The translations under genes were made by a program, and so were the position numbers. A model generated the notes under the pieces. It made no database searches. It saw only the letters and a list, made by a program, of their open reading frames with translations, and was not told the origin of the DNA. A DNA stretch of 64,000 nt from NCBI GenBank assembly GCA_047967505.1, contig CM106539.1; one strand, 5' to 3'. Positions 44,718-54,647 of the stretch are shown piece by piece. Positions within the stretch are counted from its first letter, which is position 1; every line of letters begins with the position of its first letter. The stretch is from Dipteris shenzhenensis (Eukaryota; Polypodiophyta; Polypodiopsida; Gleicheniales).

Positions 44718-45204
44718 ATGTTTTAGTGATACGTGAATGTCCAGCCATGGGAGAGGAGTGCATTTCTTGCAAAACCAGCTGGTGGCATTTTGAGTCTGGC
44801 ACTAAATAAATCCTGTCTTGGCACCACAACAGCCCATTATGCAATTTGAAATCCGGATGACCCTGACTAGAAGCCTTCTGCAAATCTGAAAATATGAGAG
44901 CTGCTTTAGAATTCTGCATATACTCTTCCTGAATGCCATGAATCCACTCCTGATATATGGTAGAGATAGTAGACAAATTGCAAGCCCACATCCTGGATAA
45001 GGCATCTGCAACCACATTTTCCTTCCCTTTTTTGTACTCAATGTCAAAATCGTAGGATTGGACTGCAGCCAACCACCTCTTCTACTTATATGACAAATTT
45101 GGCTGGGTGAGGAAGAATCTGAGTGTCCTATGATCTGTTTTCACCTTAATTTTACTTTCGTACAGATAGTGGTGCCGTTTATTGAAAGCATGCAAGATAG
45201 CCAG
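44600..45204 (-). pseudogene. Element Y RNase H C-terminal half and integrase zinc-domain start
   Basis: From the LINE fragment leftward: LAILHAFNKRHHYLYESKIKV and DHRTLRFFLTQPN (RNase H), a stop at 45,082 region, then AAVQSYDFDIEYKKGKENVVADALSRM. The two histidines of HHCC follow (EMHSSPMAGHSRITKTYERIKQS). The sequence then jumps to the post-core region, so the two zinc cysteines and the whole DDE core are absent. Confidence 0.75.
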
Positions 45205-45214
45205 CATCTTTTCT

Positions 45215-45551
45215 AAAAAAGAGACTTAAGAAACTCGCTAGAGCAAGCTTTGAGCGGAAATACAACATCATGAAATCGTGAGGATAAATAAAACCCTCTC
45301 AAAGTGAGGTGGAAAACAACCAAGGCCGAGGCTGAAAGTGCCACCTCAACCCTGTAGGAGTCTTTGAGAAGAAAGGAGAATCCTTCCATTCCCTGAAGAA
45401 AGAAGCCCTCCTAGCTGAGGCTGCACGGGAGTCTCCCTGTATACTCATCCATATGGCCATCAAAGTATGTACAGTGTCTGTCCAGATAGTCTGTCCAGAT
45501 ACTAGCCAAAGTGTGCGAGGGATGAACTTGAGTACCCTCCATAGCCTCTGT
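45215..45551 (-). mobile_element. 5'-truncated LINE 3' fragment inserted in the RNase H of element Y
   Basis: About 337 bp homologous to 29,708-30,060. RNase H coding is continuous on both sides (FDAKELNFHIYDQ on the right, MLAILHAF on the left). Short flanking copies gcatcttttct (45,204-45,214) and gcatctctt (45,552-45,560) look like a slightly changed target duplication. The shared left edge 'aaaaaagagact' marks the LINE 3' end. Confidence 0.7.
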
Positions 45552-45560
45552 GCATCTCTT

Positions 45561-46000
45561 GATCATAAATATGGAAATTGAGTTCTTTGGCATCAAACTT
45601 CCTACTTTCAAAGGCTATTACCCCATGTTCCTATCTCAGAACAGCCCCTAATCCTTTGCCACTGGCATCTGCCTCCACAATGAAAGGACGCGAAAAATCA
45701 GGGCATACCAAGACAGGTGCATGAGCGAGAGAAAATTTCAGGTTTTCAAAGCTGCGTTGTGCTTCCCTTGACCACCCAAAAGCATCCTTCTTCAAGAGGT
45801 CAGTAAGAGGAGCTGCCCTCTTGGAAAATTTGTGAAAAAAGCGCCTGTAGAAGGAAGCAAGACCTAAAATTTCTCTCAATTGGGTGGGATTTTGTGGCTG
45901 TGGCCAATCTTTGATGTATTTTACCTTTGCAGGATCCACCTGAATGCCACTGCAACGGTCTAGAAGACTGATGCTCATAGGCACGGCGGGTATCTGCCAT
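45561..46000 (-). pseudogene. Element Y RT thumb and RNase H N-terminal half
   Basis: GIQVDPAKVKYIKDWPQPQ, LREILGLASFYRRFFHKFSKRAAPLTDLL and the RNase H start FIVEADASGKGLGAVLR are clear. A stop follows and the frame goes on with EHGVIAFESRKFDAKELNFHIYD until the LINE fragment. Upstream the sequence changes abruptly into gag (about 46,000), with no finger or palm domain and no active site. Confidence 0.8.
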
Positions 46001-46478
46001 AAAACCCCTGCGTGGAGCAGACAAAACATCTTGACTGTCTAAATGATCCGCTTGCTGAGGTGCTGGTTGCTTACCCTTATCCTGCATAGCAATGGCAGAT
46101 GTGATTTGCTGACCAATCTGCTGTCCCATCTGAACAAGAGCGGTATCCTGCATAGCCATGGCTATGGTAAGCTGCTGGCTGAACTCCTGTCCTATCTGGT
46201 AGAAAGCACCCTGGAGCATAGAGGAGGGCATCTAGAAATTGCGTCTGCGCTGCCTGCGCTTCCCGAGATGCAGGAGAGAGAGGCTGAGTGGAAGGAACCT
46301 CTGTACCACCAATGGATGCAGCCACTGTGGTAGGCACTCGCTCATACTGAGCAGCCTCATCAGTGTCATGCAATATATCACGAGGGGCATGCTTCGGTGA
46401 CATGGTGATTGGCCTTGGATAGAGGAGCTCGAATGTAGGCAAGGAGAAATGGATAGCAAAACCCTGAATAATGAGCAC
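46001..46478 (-). pseudogene. Element Y gag N-terminus
   Basis: The 46,478-46,077 and 46,231-45,800 frames include MSPKHAPRDILHDTDEAAQYERVPTT and a glutamine-rich stretch with repeated 'QIGQQI..AIAMQD' words (about 46,080-46,200), a pattern seen in N-termini of some plant gypsy Gag proteins. Likely start MSPKHAP at about 46,403. Capsid, knuckle and protease are deleted. Confidence 0.55.
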
Positions 46479-47393
46479 CTGAGATAGTGCGTGGAAACAC
46501 GAAAATGTCGATGGAGAGGCTCAGAAGAAGGGTCGTCGAAGAAGCTTCGAAATGGAGCCAAAATGGCTCCAAATGGGCTGTGAAAGGTCTTCAAAAAGAG
46601 GCTGAAAAGTGAACTGTTTACCCTCTTTCTTTTCTTTTGTTTGGTGTGTTGGGGGCGAGGGGAGGTCCCTAAGTCACCTAGGACAGTTAGGACTCCTAAC
46701 CTAAGATTGGTAAGACAGCTAGGACACTGACTTAGTCTAAACTAACCCTCCTTTTAACCTAACCTAGGTCCAAACTAACCAAACCTAAACCTAACCCCTA
46801 ACTACAATCCTAACGCATCCCAATAACTATACCTAATTGACCTAACCTGACCTACATGACTAACCCTAGTTAGGTACCCTAGTTTTTCCCTTAGTCTAAG
46901 GGAAAAGAAAGTGGCGTCGCACCGAGCAGCGGCAATACGGGCGATGACCTAGATTGGCGGCGAGCGGCGTTACGGTGAGGCGGCATCACGGCGAGGTTGG
47001 CTCACGGCTCACAGGAGCGTGGCGTTGCGTGGCTAAGCAGCTGAGCGAGCGACAGAGTATTGTCCGTCTAATTGGAGAAGCACGTCGTCTATTCATAGTA
47101 GCTGCTGCTCATCGTTGTCAACGGCTCCTGCTAGTTCTGGTTTGCACAAGGCTGCTCAAGCTAGTTCAGGTTCAGCCGCAGTAGGAGAGCCGGTTGTCTG
47201 CTGTTTCGGTTAGTTGAAGACAGCCCACGTTGGATTGCTGTAGATGGCGGTTGCTAGTTTCCTGTCAATCCTTGGCGTCGCTCGTCGTCTGATGGTTGGG
47301 CGTTCACGCTTTGGACGAACGCTTGGAGACACTTTCTCACGGTTGGATAACAACTCAACGATTGAGGGAAACGCAAAGGTGCCAGAAACCGGT
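46479..47393 (-). other. Leader region of element Y
   Basis: Untranslated leader between primer site and gag. Contains an 'aacct/ccta'-rich stretch at about 46,735-46,880 (low complexity). No open frame worth reporting. Confidence 0.55.
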
Positions 47394-47405
47394 GCTCTGA
47401 TACCA
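47394..47405 (-). promoter_or_regulatory. Primer-binding site of element Y
   Basis: The + strand gctctgatacca equals TGGTATCAGAGC on the minus strand, one base inside the LTR that starts at 47,407. Confidence 0.9.
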
Positions 47406-47406
47406 A

Positions 47407-47723
47407 TGCAATGAAGGGGACAGGGACAGATTTGGTGAAGGGGACAGAGATGGTAGAAAAGGGGGAGAGAAAAGGGGAGAGGAAGGAGGAGAGAGAGAGA
47501 GATAGAAAGGGAGGGGGTAGAGGGAGGGGAAGAGAGAGAAAAGGGGTGAGGGGGAAGAGAGATAGATAGAGATTGGAAGGGAGAGTGTAGGCAGCACGTA
47601 GGAGGAAGGAGGAGGGATAGATAGGATTAGATGTCACATCAAAAGTACATAGTAGGGGGTGGATGGGGACTTATATAGTCCCTCCACATCTTCCACCTAA
47701 CTTGGCCCCTTCCCTTCATTACA
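47407..47723 (-). repeat. 5' LTR of element Y
   Basis: 317 bp, purine-rich on the + strand (long ggagag runs). Ends are inverted: tgcaatgaagggg on the left, ccttcattaca on the right. A TATA-like ctatataagtcc on the minus strand is around 47,668-47,680, at the expected place for U3/R. Followed by GCATC and then the interrupted RNase H of element Z. Confidence 0.8.
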
Positions 47724-49642
47724 GCATCTAGCTCATTGTGATAAGCAATAGTAACTGTAGATACCTATGGTTTCTTGGACATAGCTTCTGTATGTGGCCT
47801 TCTGGAAAGTGCATCAGCCACTACATTTTTCTTTCCAGCCACATGAACAATCTGAAAATGAAAAATGGAAAGGAAGTTTTCCCATCTCATGCGCTTCTCT
47901 AACAACTTTCTCTAAGTGAGAAAGTATCGCAGCGATAGGTGATCAGTTTGCATATAAAAATCAGCACCTAAAAGATAGTGCTTCCACACAGTAAGAGCAT
48001 GCATTACAGCTACCAATTCTTGCTCATATACATTCATGTTGTGTTCAGCATCTCGGAGTAGCCTGCTCTTATATGCAACCACTCTGCCTTCCTGCATAAG
48101 TATTCCACCAACATTGTTTCCGCTTGCATCGCATTCAAGGACAAAAGGCTTTCGCAAGTCCGGCAAAATGATAACAGGGTCAGAGCATAACTTTTCTTTT
48201 AGCTCATTTAATGCTGCAATTTCTTTCTTCCCCCAATGGAAAGGCACTGCCTTCTTCTGCAAAGCATGTAAAGGTGAAGCTATCTCAGCAAAATGGTGCC
48301 TGTAGTATGAACACAAGCCAAGAAAACTACGGACTTCATGTAGGTTCTTCAATGGAGGCCAATTCTTGATTGCCTCTATCTTGGTAGAGTCCATCCTTAC
48401 TCCATCCTGTGAGATGATGTGTCCCAGGAAATGGATCTCTGGCATGAAGAACTCACTCTTTTTAGTGTTGACCAGCAACTTGTGTTTCCTGAGCTCTACA
48501 AATACAACTGCTAAGTGTTGCCTATGCTCCTTTTCATCTTTCGAGTGCACAATAATATCATCAAAGAATGTATCCACAAACTTTCTGTGCTCTCTGAAAA
48601 TGCAATCCATCATACTATTGAAGGTAGCAGGAGCATTGGTCAGACCAAATGGCATGACAAGAAACTCATAAATCCCAAAAGTAGTCCTGAAGGCAGTCTT
48701 GTGTACATCTTCAAGCCTGATTCGTATTTGATGGTAACCACTCTTCAAGTCAATGCGACTGAAGATGACTGATCCCTCTAATCTATCCAAGATGTCATCA
48801 ATGCGTGGAATAGGAAATCGATTCTTGATAGAGATATAGTTCAAAGCCCTGTAGTTAATACACATTCTCCAAGATCCATCCTTCTTCTGCACAAGTAGGA
48901 AGGGAGAACAATATCGAGAAGAGCTTGGCTGAATCAGCCCCTTCTGTAGCAATTCATTCACGTGACACATGATCTCCTCCTGCTGTGCCGCACTCACCCT
49001 GTATGGTGGTCGGTTCGGTGGAGAGCTGCCATGAATGATGTCAATGGTACGATCTTCTGGCCTTTCAGGAGGTAACTCCTCTGGAAGTTCATTTGAGAAA
49101 CAATCTTGAAACTGAAATAAAAACTCAGTTTGCTGTTTTTCCAACTTGGAGAAATTACATTCATCCTCTACTGGTTTCTTTTCTTTTACAAATATCAAAT
49201 ATGCTGAAAGATACTTTTTCATTATGGAAGAAATCGCTGAAGCGGATACAACTGGGACTGATTCCCCTTTCATGTTTACATCTATGACTTGGGATTTACC
49301 CCTATAAGTCAAGGTAAGCTTCTTATCATGTCTATCAATGATAGCATGAACATGGTACATCCAAGGCATCCCCAGCAAATCATCACACTCAGGTAAAGGC
49401 ATCACATAAAAATTCTCATAATGCACATATCCTTGAATGTGAATCCGTAGCTTCCCTATGATAGGAGTGACAAGGGTACTGAGCTCCGGATTAGCCATAT
49501 TGGCCTCACAAAGAGGGCCAATCTCCTCTGGTCGAAGACCCAACTGAGTTGCAAGTTCAGGAGTTATGAAATTTGCTTTGGCCCCTGAGTCAAAGAAGTA
49601 CAGACAATGCTGATCCCGTAGCTTGCCCCATGCTCTGCACAT
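47724..49642 (-). pseudogene. Element Z protease-RT-RNase H polyprotein (576-residue intact stretch)
   Basis: The 49,642-47,912 frame is uninterrupted for 576 residues. Domains in order: aspartic protease (YFFDSGAKANFITPELATQLG; active D-S-G), linker (PEELPPERPEDRTIDI), RT ([48 protein letters not shown], active-site DTFFDDIIVHS with FFDD at 48,557-48,568), thumb (HFLGHIISQDGV, FLGLCSYYRHHF) and RNase H (LECDASGNNVGGILM, YEQELVAVMHAL). A stop at 47,912 is followed in frame by the end of RNase H (HVAGKKNVVADALSRRPH) up to the edge of element Y. All key catalytic residues look present, with phenylalanine in place of the usual tyrosine in YxDD. Confidence 0.88.
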
Positions 49643-50043
49643 CTCTGTCTTCTTCTCGTCATGCTCACCCCCAATGATATCAGGAATGTGGTTAGCACTT
49701 GGCTTGGGTTTCTTGCCTCTGGGGTCTTCTTTTGTGCCTTGATTAGACTCAGCCCGAGTTGCTGCAGGTTCTTTTCTCTTCTTGTTAGGACAATCTGCTG
49801 CCCTATGACCAGTCTCTTTGTAGAGAAAACACTTCCCTTAAGCAAACAATTTATTCCTCTTTTCAGAGGTGAGAGAAGAGGGCTGCTGTTTCTTCTTTGT
49901 CTTGCGATAAACTTTGATTTGAAAGGTACTTTTCCAGTTTGCTGTGGTTTCTTTGGCTCCTCCTTAAAGTTACTTTTAAAGCCTGAGACTCTGCCCTGCA
50001 TGAGTGAGTCAGCTGTGTTTGCATTCTCTATCAACTGTGACAT
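49643..50043 (-). pseudogene. Element Z gag C-terminus with zinc knuckle
   Basis: Basic and glutamine-rich stretch (SNFKEEPKKPQQTGKVPFKSKF). After a frameshift a knuckle, CFLYKETGHRAADC, lies at 49,790-49,831: tyrosine at the second cysteine position, other ligands intact. Then PEARNPSQVLTTF and a region leading into protease. The overlapping 50,043-49,564 frame carries the start of this segment. Confidence 0.7.
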
Positions 50044-50142
50044 GCTGGAAATGTGTCTTAGTACAATAGTCCCTCAACTCTTTAGGAAGACCACAACAAT
50101 ACTTTTCAACCTGTTCTGAAAAGGGGATTGTTCTGTAGGAGC

Positions 50143-51110
50143 TCACAGGCAGAAGTGTATCCCAAAACTTGTTATTGTAGTCTTCTTATGCCATTGAGTC
50201 ATGACATCCACTTCAAAGGTAGTGGTGAGCCATGTGGCTGAGAATACCTTCTTAAATTCAACCCATGTAGCAGGAGTCTGCCCCTGAAGAAGAAGACTAG
50301 ACCACCACTGCATCGCATTACCTTTGAGGAATGTGGCTACCTTCCTGATTTTCGAGGACTCTCGGAAGTAACCTCCAGCAAAAGCCAAGTCAAATTGTTG
50401 CAAAAAGGTAAGAGCCTTCATCCTATCTGCATGTCCGTTGAAGGTCTCAAACTTCACTACTACTGCCCCCCCTCCTTGTAATCCTTCATCTTAAGCGTGG
50501 GTTCCAGATGATCATAGCCAGGGGGCTGCAAATAAAGAGGCTGCTGTCCTTGGGGTCCTTCTGGACCTTGTAGAGCACTCCCCATAGCTGGATTTGGTGG
50601 CTGCAAATAAAGAGGCTGCTGTCCTTGGAGTCCTTCTGGACCCTGTAGAGCACTCCCCATAGCTGGATTTGGTGGCACAAGTGGTACTGCTTGAGTGTGA
50701 GACACCATGGGACTGCCTCCCTGCATTCCAGGCTATATCCCCACATTAGCATACAAAGAATTTGGGGCTGGCTGTGAGGTCATGGCTTGAAATATAGATC
50801 CTCCTCCAAAGTGAGTTGGCTGAACCACATACTGTGGTTGGGCTTGCTGCCCTTGCTGCACATACTGAGCATTGCTACCATGCTCATTCCCATTAGGTCC
50901 CTGCTTCTGTGGCACTACAAGTGGCTGTACCACTGGTGTCTGTGGCTCTGGTAGTGGCTGTCCCACATGTATTTGTGGATCCTGAATGGGTTGTGCCTCT
51001 GCCCTCGGCATTAAAGCTGGATTATGTACAATCTCAGCAAAGCTCTGAGTGAGTTGAGTTAAAACTTGCAACACAAAAGCCATCTGAGTTTGCATCTTGT
51101 TGCATTTTTG
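50143..51110 (-). pseudogene. Element Z gag, proline/glutamine-rich N-terminus and capsid domain
   Basis: 51,110-50,733: QTQMAFVLQVLTQLTQSFAEI, then a P/Q/V-rich stretch (EPQTPVVQPLVVPQKQGPN, QQGQQAQPQYVVQP). After a stop, 50,726-50,460 carries two tandem 25-residue repeats (PPNPAMGSALQGPEG...). After another stop the capsid domain follows at 50,457-50,143 (MKFETFNGHADRMKALTFLQQFDLAF, GNAMQWWSSLLLQG, WVEFKKVFSATW). The true start has been lost at the junction with LINE 1. Confidence 0.75.
50524..50673. repeat. 75-bp in-frame tandem duplication in gag of element Z
   Basis: 50,524-50,598 and 50,599-50,673 are identical except for about two bases. The period is a multiple of three, so the protein repeats by 25 residues. 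Confidence 0.93.
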
Positions 51111-52102
51111 GGCCAAATCCCAAGGCCTGCATAGTTGATGAAATAAAGTCCCACTTAACAGTATCAAAAGCTTTGGCAATATCAACTTGCAATAGCAAAA
51201 CATCCTGCTGCATATATTTGGCATATTCGATTCCAACATAAGCATTAGCAATGTTATCTGTGATATGTCTACGAGGAACAAAACCATATTGCGCAAGATG
51301 CAATCCATCATGTAAATAGCCTTTCAATTGATCAACAATCATTTTGGTAGTAAATTTGTAAATGACTGGCATAAGCGTGATAGGTCTCCAATCAGCCAAA
51401 AATTCACAAATTTTCTTTTTTGGGAGGAGTTTAACAAGACCTCGCTTCCATGTGTCTGGCATTTTCTGATTTTGCCAAGCAGAGTTCACCATATGCAGCA
51501 ATGTATGCTTCAAAAGAGGCCAATATTCTAGAAAAGACTCAATTGTAAGACCATCCCATTCTGGAGATTTTCATCTACCACACGATTTGATTGCATCTGA
51601 CAATTCCCTCTCAGTAAAAGGTTCCTCCAATTCCAAAGCTTGAGTAGTGGAAATACCAGAAGAAACGTGCTGTAAAATTAACTTTCTGGCAGACAAAACC
51701 TGCTGTGAGGGAGGATCTGCAGAACCAAACTGCTGAGAGAAATGTACACAAACAGAAGCAAGCTCTGTGACCGTGATGTAGTCCATGAACCATCAGACAG
51801 AAGAACCTTGCAAATGTTTGTTTTTAATCTCTTCTGATGCAAGCTTGTAAAATTTTTTTGGAAGAGCAGCCTTTATCTGTAAAAGCTCTTTGTCTTGCTC
51901 TAGTCTCCCATTTAGCCAGTTTCCTGTGATCATTGAGTTGAAGACAATGTTTAGCTTGGCATAGTGTTGTTTGCTCATGCAAGGACAATGGATGAAGATG
52001 ACTGAGTTCAGTGAGGTCTTGACAATTTAATTTGGCCTGAGCAACAGTTTCCCTCAGAGTCTTCATGTAAGACTTGCCATATCCTCTAATTACAACTTGC
52101 AT
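51111..52102 (-). pseudogene. LINE 1 ORF2: linker and N-terminal RT, frameshifted and truncated
   Basis: 52,102-51,571 (several frames) is the helical linker between endonuclease and RT (MQVVIRGYGKSYMKTLRETVAQAKLN, ELEEPFTERELSDAIKSC). A frameshift lies in the 51,571-51,513 gap. 51,513-51,115 has the RT start: GLVKLLPKKKICEFLADWRPITL, QYGFVPRRHITDNIANAY, LQVDIAKAFDTVKWDFI (first catalytic aspartate region) and ALGFGPK, where LINE sequence ends. The YxDD motif is not present. Confidence 0.82.
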
Positions 52103-52103
52103 T

Positions 52104-52888
52104 TTAGAAACAAAAGAATCCCTTGCAATAACTTTTGTTCACAATCAGATGTCGCCTTTGAGGCAGTCTATCGTCTGGCATATCATAAAAAGATAACCTC
52201 AACCATAAAGGTGCATGATCTGAATGCATAAAGGCATAGTCAATCCACATTTTGCATGTAAAATCATCATTTTGTTGCGGAGCTACACTATACCAATGAT
52301 CCAGACGTGCGTGATAAGAGGAAAGGGCATTATGTTGGAAAGTGTATCCTGACAAAGGCTGCAATTCATCCCAAAGATCAATCAAATCAAGGTGCATCAG
52401 TAATTGAGACCATGCATGCCTTTCAGGGGTTAACATATGAGTCTGTCTTGATGTATTGTCAGCCTGTTGCGGAGCATTATTGAAGTCCCCACAGATAAAG
52501 GCATGATATCTCCATGGATATTGCTGCATGGCATCCCAAATTGCAGATCTATTCCGAGAAGATTGAGGTGCATAGATAGAAGCAAATTCAAACACCTTGC
52601 CTTGAATGATGCATTGAAGAATAATCCATCTGCCTTGATTGTCATTTAAAGCAATAGCTGGCTGAAGCTCATGCTTGATCAGAAAGACTACTCTTGAGAA
52701 AGAGTGCTCCCCAACATAGAAGATATCATAGCCATAGTAATGACCTGTCTTTCCTGCATAGACATGTTGATTGTGTTCTTGTAATGCCACTATATCAGGC
52801 TGAAATCTATTGATATACAGCCGCACAGATTCCTACTGTCACACATTCCCTGAACATTAAGTGTGAAGCATTTGATATGAGCAGTCAT
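52104..52888 (-). pseudogene. LINE 1 ORF2 apurinic-type endonuclease domain
   Basis: Nicks target DNA to prime reverse transcription. Likely start ATG at 52,888 (MTAHIKCFTLNVQGM, matching the usual NVRGL opening). A one-base shift near 52,840 leads into the 52,826-52,104 frame: PDIVALQEHNQ (catalytic glutamate), SIYAPQSS, FICGDFNNAP, YHARLDHWY and the C-terminal SDHAPLWLRL with the catalytic SDH. About 240 residues, the usual size. Apart from the early shift the domain looks complete. Confidence 0.85.
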
Positions 52889-53059
52889 ATTTACAGATAT
52901 TTATAGGAGAATAACATCTATGTACAGCAACAACCTTCAGGATATCAACCCTGCATTTCTACCTCAGGGTCAGGGCCTCTTCCCTGAGAAGAAACATCCA
53001 CCTGAGGACTAGACAGCAAAGCAGTCGCCTGTTCTTCAGGGAAGAGGGTTCCGCTAGCT

Positions 53060-54147
53060 GTCACTGCAGCCCATGTGATCCCAATTCTTGAATTGACCTC
53101 TGGAGAGTTTCCACTAGAAGATGCACCATTTCAAGTGCGAGGGGGTGGAGGTTGTAGAACAAAAATAAATTTTCTTGGACTTTGCCATCCATCAAGAAGG
53201 AAGGTTGAATAGCAGGAAGTGAGGGGGAAGAAGCAGTCCCATTTGAAACCACTGGAGCTTTGCCTTTATCCCGATTCACAAAAAGCTGTCTATTACCTTT
53301 ATTTTTATTCCCAATAGAGGCAGGAGCATCCTTAGTGGGCATCTAAACAAGCAAAGTGGCAGGAGGCATTTTATGCTGACTCATTGGACACTGCGAAGCC
53401 ATGTGCCCAAATTTTTTACAGTCAAAGCAAGCCCCTACAAATAATCCCCATTTCAATTTATAAAAAGCACTTCCCATGTCAACATTGTTCACTGTGACTG
53501 AATAAGACTGTGTTGTGGGATTATCAGTATCCCAGAGAATGCAAAATCGATTTGAGTTGCCATTAGGTCGTGGTGCCTAAAGTCGCTGCAATTTTAGGCA
53601 AGAGTGAAGCCATGCATTGCGGGAAGTCTACAACTTCAACCCAGACCGGACATTGGTGTCGGATCAAAGCCTGAAAATCCCTTATGGGAGACCATGGCAA
53701 AACGTGCACCATTTGCTGCCCAAAAAAGAGGGGCGAATGTTCCAAAAGCATTTGCCTATGAATCTCATCTACCATAATGACCTCAAAACAGCCCCTGGTT
53801 GCATAGTGTACCTTCCGAACAAATGAGCCAGCTAGTGTGCGGGTCAACTAGTTGCCTAGCTCTGCAGCAGGTGGCATCCGACCTGGGAAAAATAAAATAA
53901 CTGCATTTTTGGCATATTCTCTAACTGGATCCACAATTTCATCCACTTCAACCATCAAACCAACCGATGGAACAGAGTCTTTCCACTCTTTCCTTGTGTC
54001 TGCAAATCCTTCATGCATGATATCATAAACCAGTTGTGGTTCAACAGAATCATGCATTGGGTCATGCTGACCCTCAGCCTGCTTTTGCTTTTTGCATTGA
54101 ACTGATCGATCCTTTTGAAAAGTTTTTTCATAGGAGTATTCAGCCAT
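53060..54147 (-). pseudogene. LINE 1 ORF1 (DUF4283-type, zinc knuckle), with nonsense and frameshift
   Basis: Start ATG at 54,147 (MAEYSYEKTFQKDRSVQCKK). ORF1 proteins bind LINE RNA. NAVILFFPGRMPPAAELGN is followed by TAG at 53,848-53,850 where the family has a tryptophan (W/L after GN), consistent with TGG to TAG. It continues in frame with LTRTLAGSFVRKVHY, MLLEHSPLFFGQQMVHVLPW and PVWVEVVDFPQCMASLLPKI, typical of DUF4283. After a shift near 53,575 comes a complete CCHC knuckle, CFDCKKFGHMASQC (53,388-53,429), then the low-complexity C-terminal part in the 53,342-53,061 frame. Confidence 0.78.
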
Positions 54148-54513
54148 GTCTTCGGAAGAGGATGGAACCCAAAAAGGAGGTACCTGTAAAGTGATAGTAG
54201 AGAAAAAACAGTCCCAAAAAAGCAGCCCACAGAGAAGAAGAAAGTATTGTATTTGCAAGGAGAAGAAGGGGAAAGAGAGATGTAGGGATTTAGAGAAAAG
54301 AAAAGACAAGTTATGTAGAAGAAAAACCAGTAAAAGTTCCCAGATGAACTAAATTTCAGAAAAAGAAGAGAGATTCTGGTGATGGAAAGAGTACACAGGA
54401 CCCAGAAACCCAAGAGGAGAGAAAGGGGAACAGAGAGCCCTCAAAACCAGCGTAAAGATGCAGTCCGTGAGCAAATCCCTGCATAAAAGTGACCTAGGAG
54501 CAGGAAATTAACT

Positions 54514-54570
54514 GGACACACACACACACACTCTCTCTCACTGTTACACACACTTTTTTTTTTTTTTTTG
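54514..54570. repeat. (CA)n(CT)n stretch and (T)17 run at the LINE 1/LINE 2 junction
   Basis: CA repeats at about 54,516-54,531, CT repeats at 54,532-54,539, then a T run at 54,554-54,570. The T run is the poly-A tail of LINE 2, read on the + strand. Confidence 0.9.
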
Positions 54571-54647
54571 TCAAACCAGTAACTATATTATTAACATGAG
54601 ATCAATGTACATGACATTAGACTCCAAAAGAGAGCCTAATGAAAGAA

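Larger units (their letters stand above)
44180..47723 (-). mobile_element. Ty3/gypsy element Y, doubly deleted, inserted in element Z
   Basis: The 5' LTR is 47,407-47,723, with inverted terminal sequences tgcaatgaaggg and cccttcattaca. The primer site is 47,394-47,405. A leader of about 0.9 kb, a gag N-terminus, the end of RT with RNase H, an integrase zinc-domain start and a chromodomain follow. The middle of gag through most of RT is missing in one deletion (about 45,990-46,010). The integrase catalytic core is missing in a second (about 44,695). A LINE fragment sits in RNase H. The 3' LTR is gone. GCATC follows the right LTR as the presumed target duplication; its partner is lost. Confidence 0.72.
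42834..51110 (-). mobile_element. Ty3/gypsy element Z, interrupted by element Y, 5' end missing
   Basis: Minus-strand order: gag (51,110-50,143), zinc knuckle (49,790-49,831), protease-RT-RNase H (49,642-47,724), then the inserted element Y (47,723 to about 44,180), then integrase core and C-terminal domain (about 44,160-43,220), polypurine tract (42,834-42,846). The RNase H part stops exactly at the LTR edge of Y, and pol resumes beyond it, though the integrase N-terminus is absent. The 5' LTR and leader of Z are also missing: gag joins LINE 1 directly near 51,110. Z has the best-preserved RT in the window. Confidence 0.7.
51111..54553 (-). mobile_element. L1-type LINE 1, 3' half missing
   Basis: Minus-strand order: 5' untranslated region with CT/CA repeats (to 54,148), ORF1 (54,147 to about 53,060), ORF2 endonuclease (52,888-52,104), start of RT (52,102-51,111). 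The RT sequence changes into gag of gypsy element Z near 51,110, so the RT active site, zinc tail and poly-A end are absent. Its 5' end abuts the poly-A tail of LINE 2. Confidence 0.8.

Noticed and set aside
46735-46880. ccta/aacct-rich stretch that recalls telomere repeats
   Set aside because: Units are irregular (aacct, aaccta, aacccta) and do not form CCCTAAA arrays; it is low-complexity leader sequence of element Y.
47254-47637. 127-residue and 80-residue minus frames rich in Leu, Ser and Pro
   Set aside because: They translate the purine-rich LTR and leader of element Y; low complexity and no domain.
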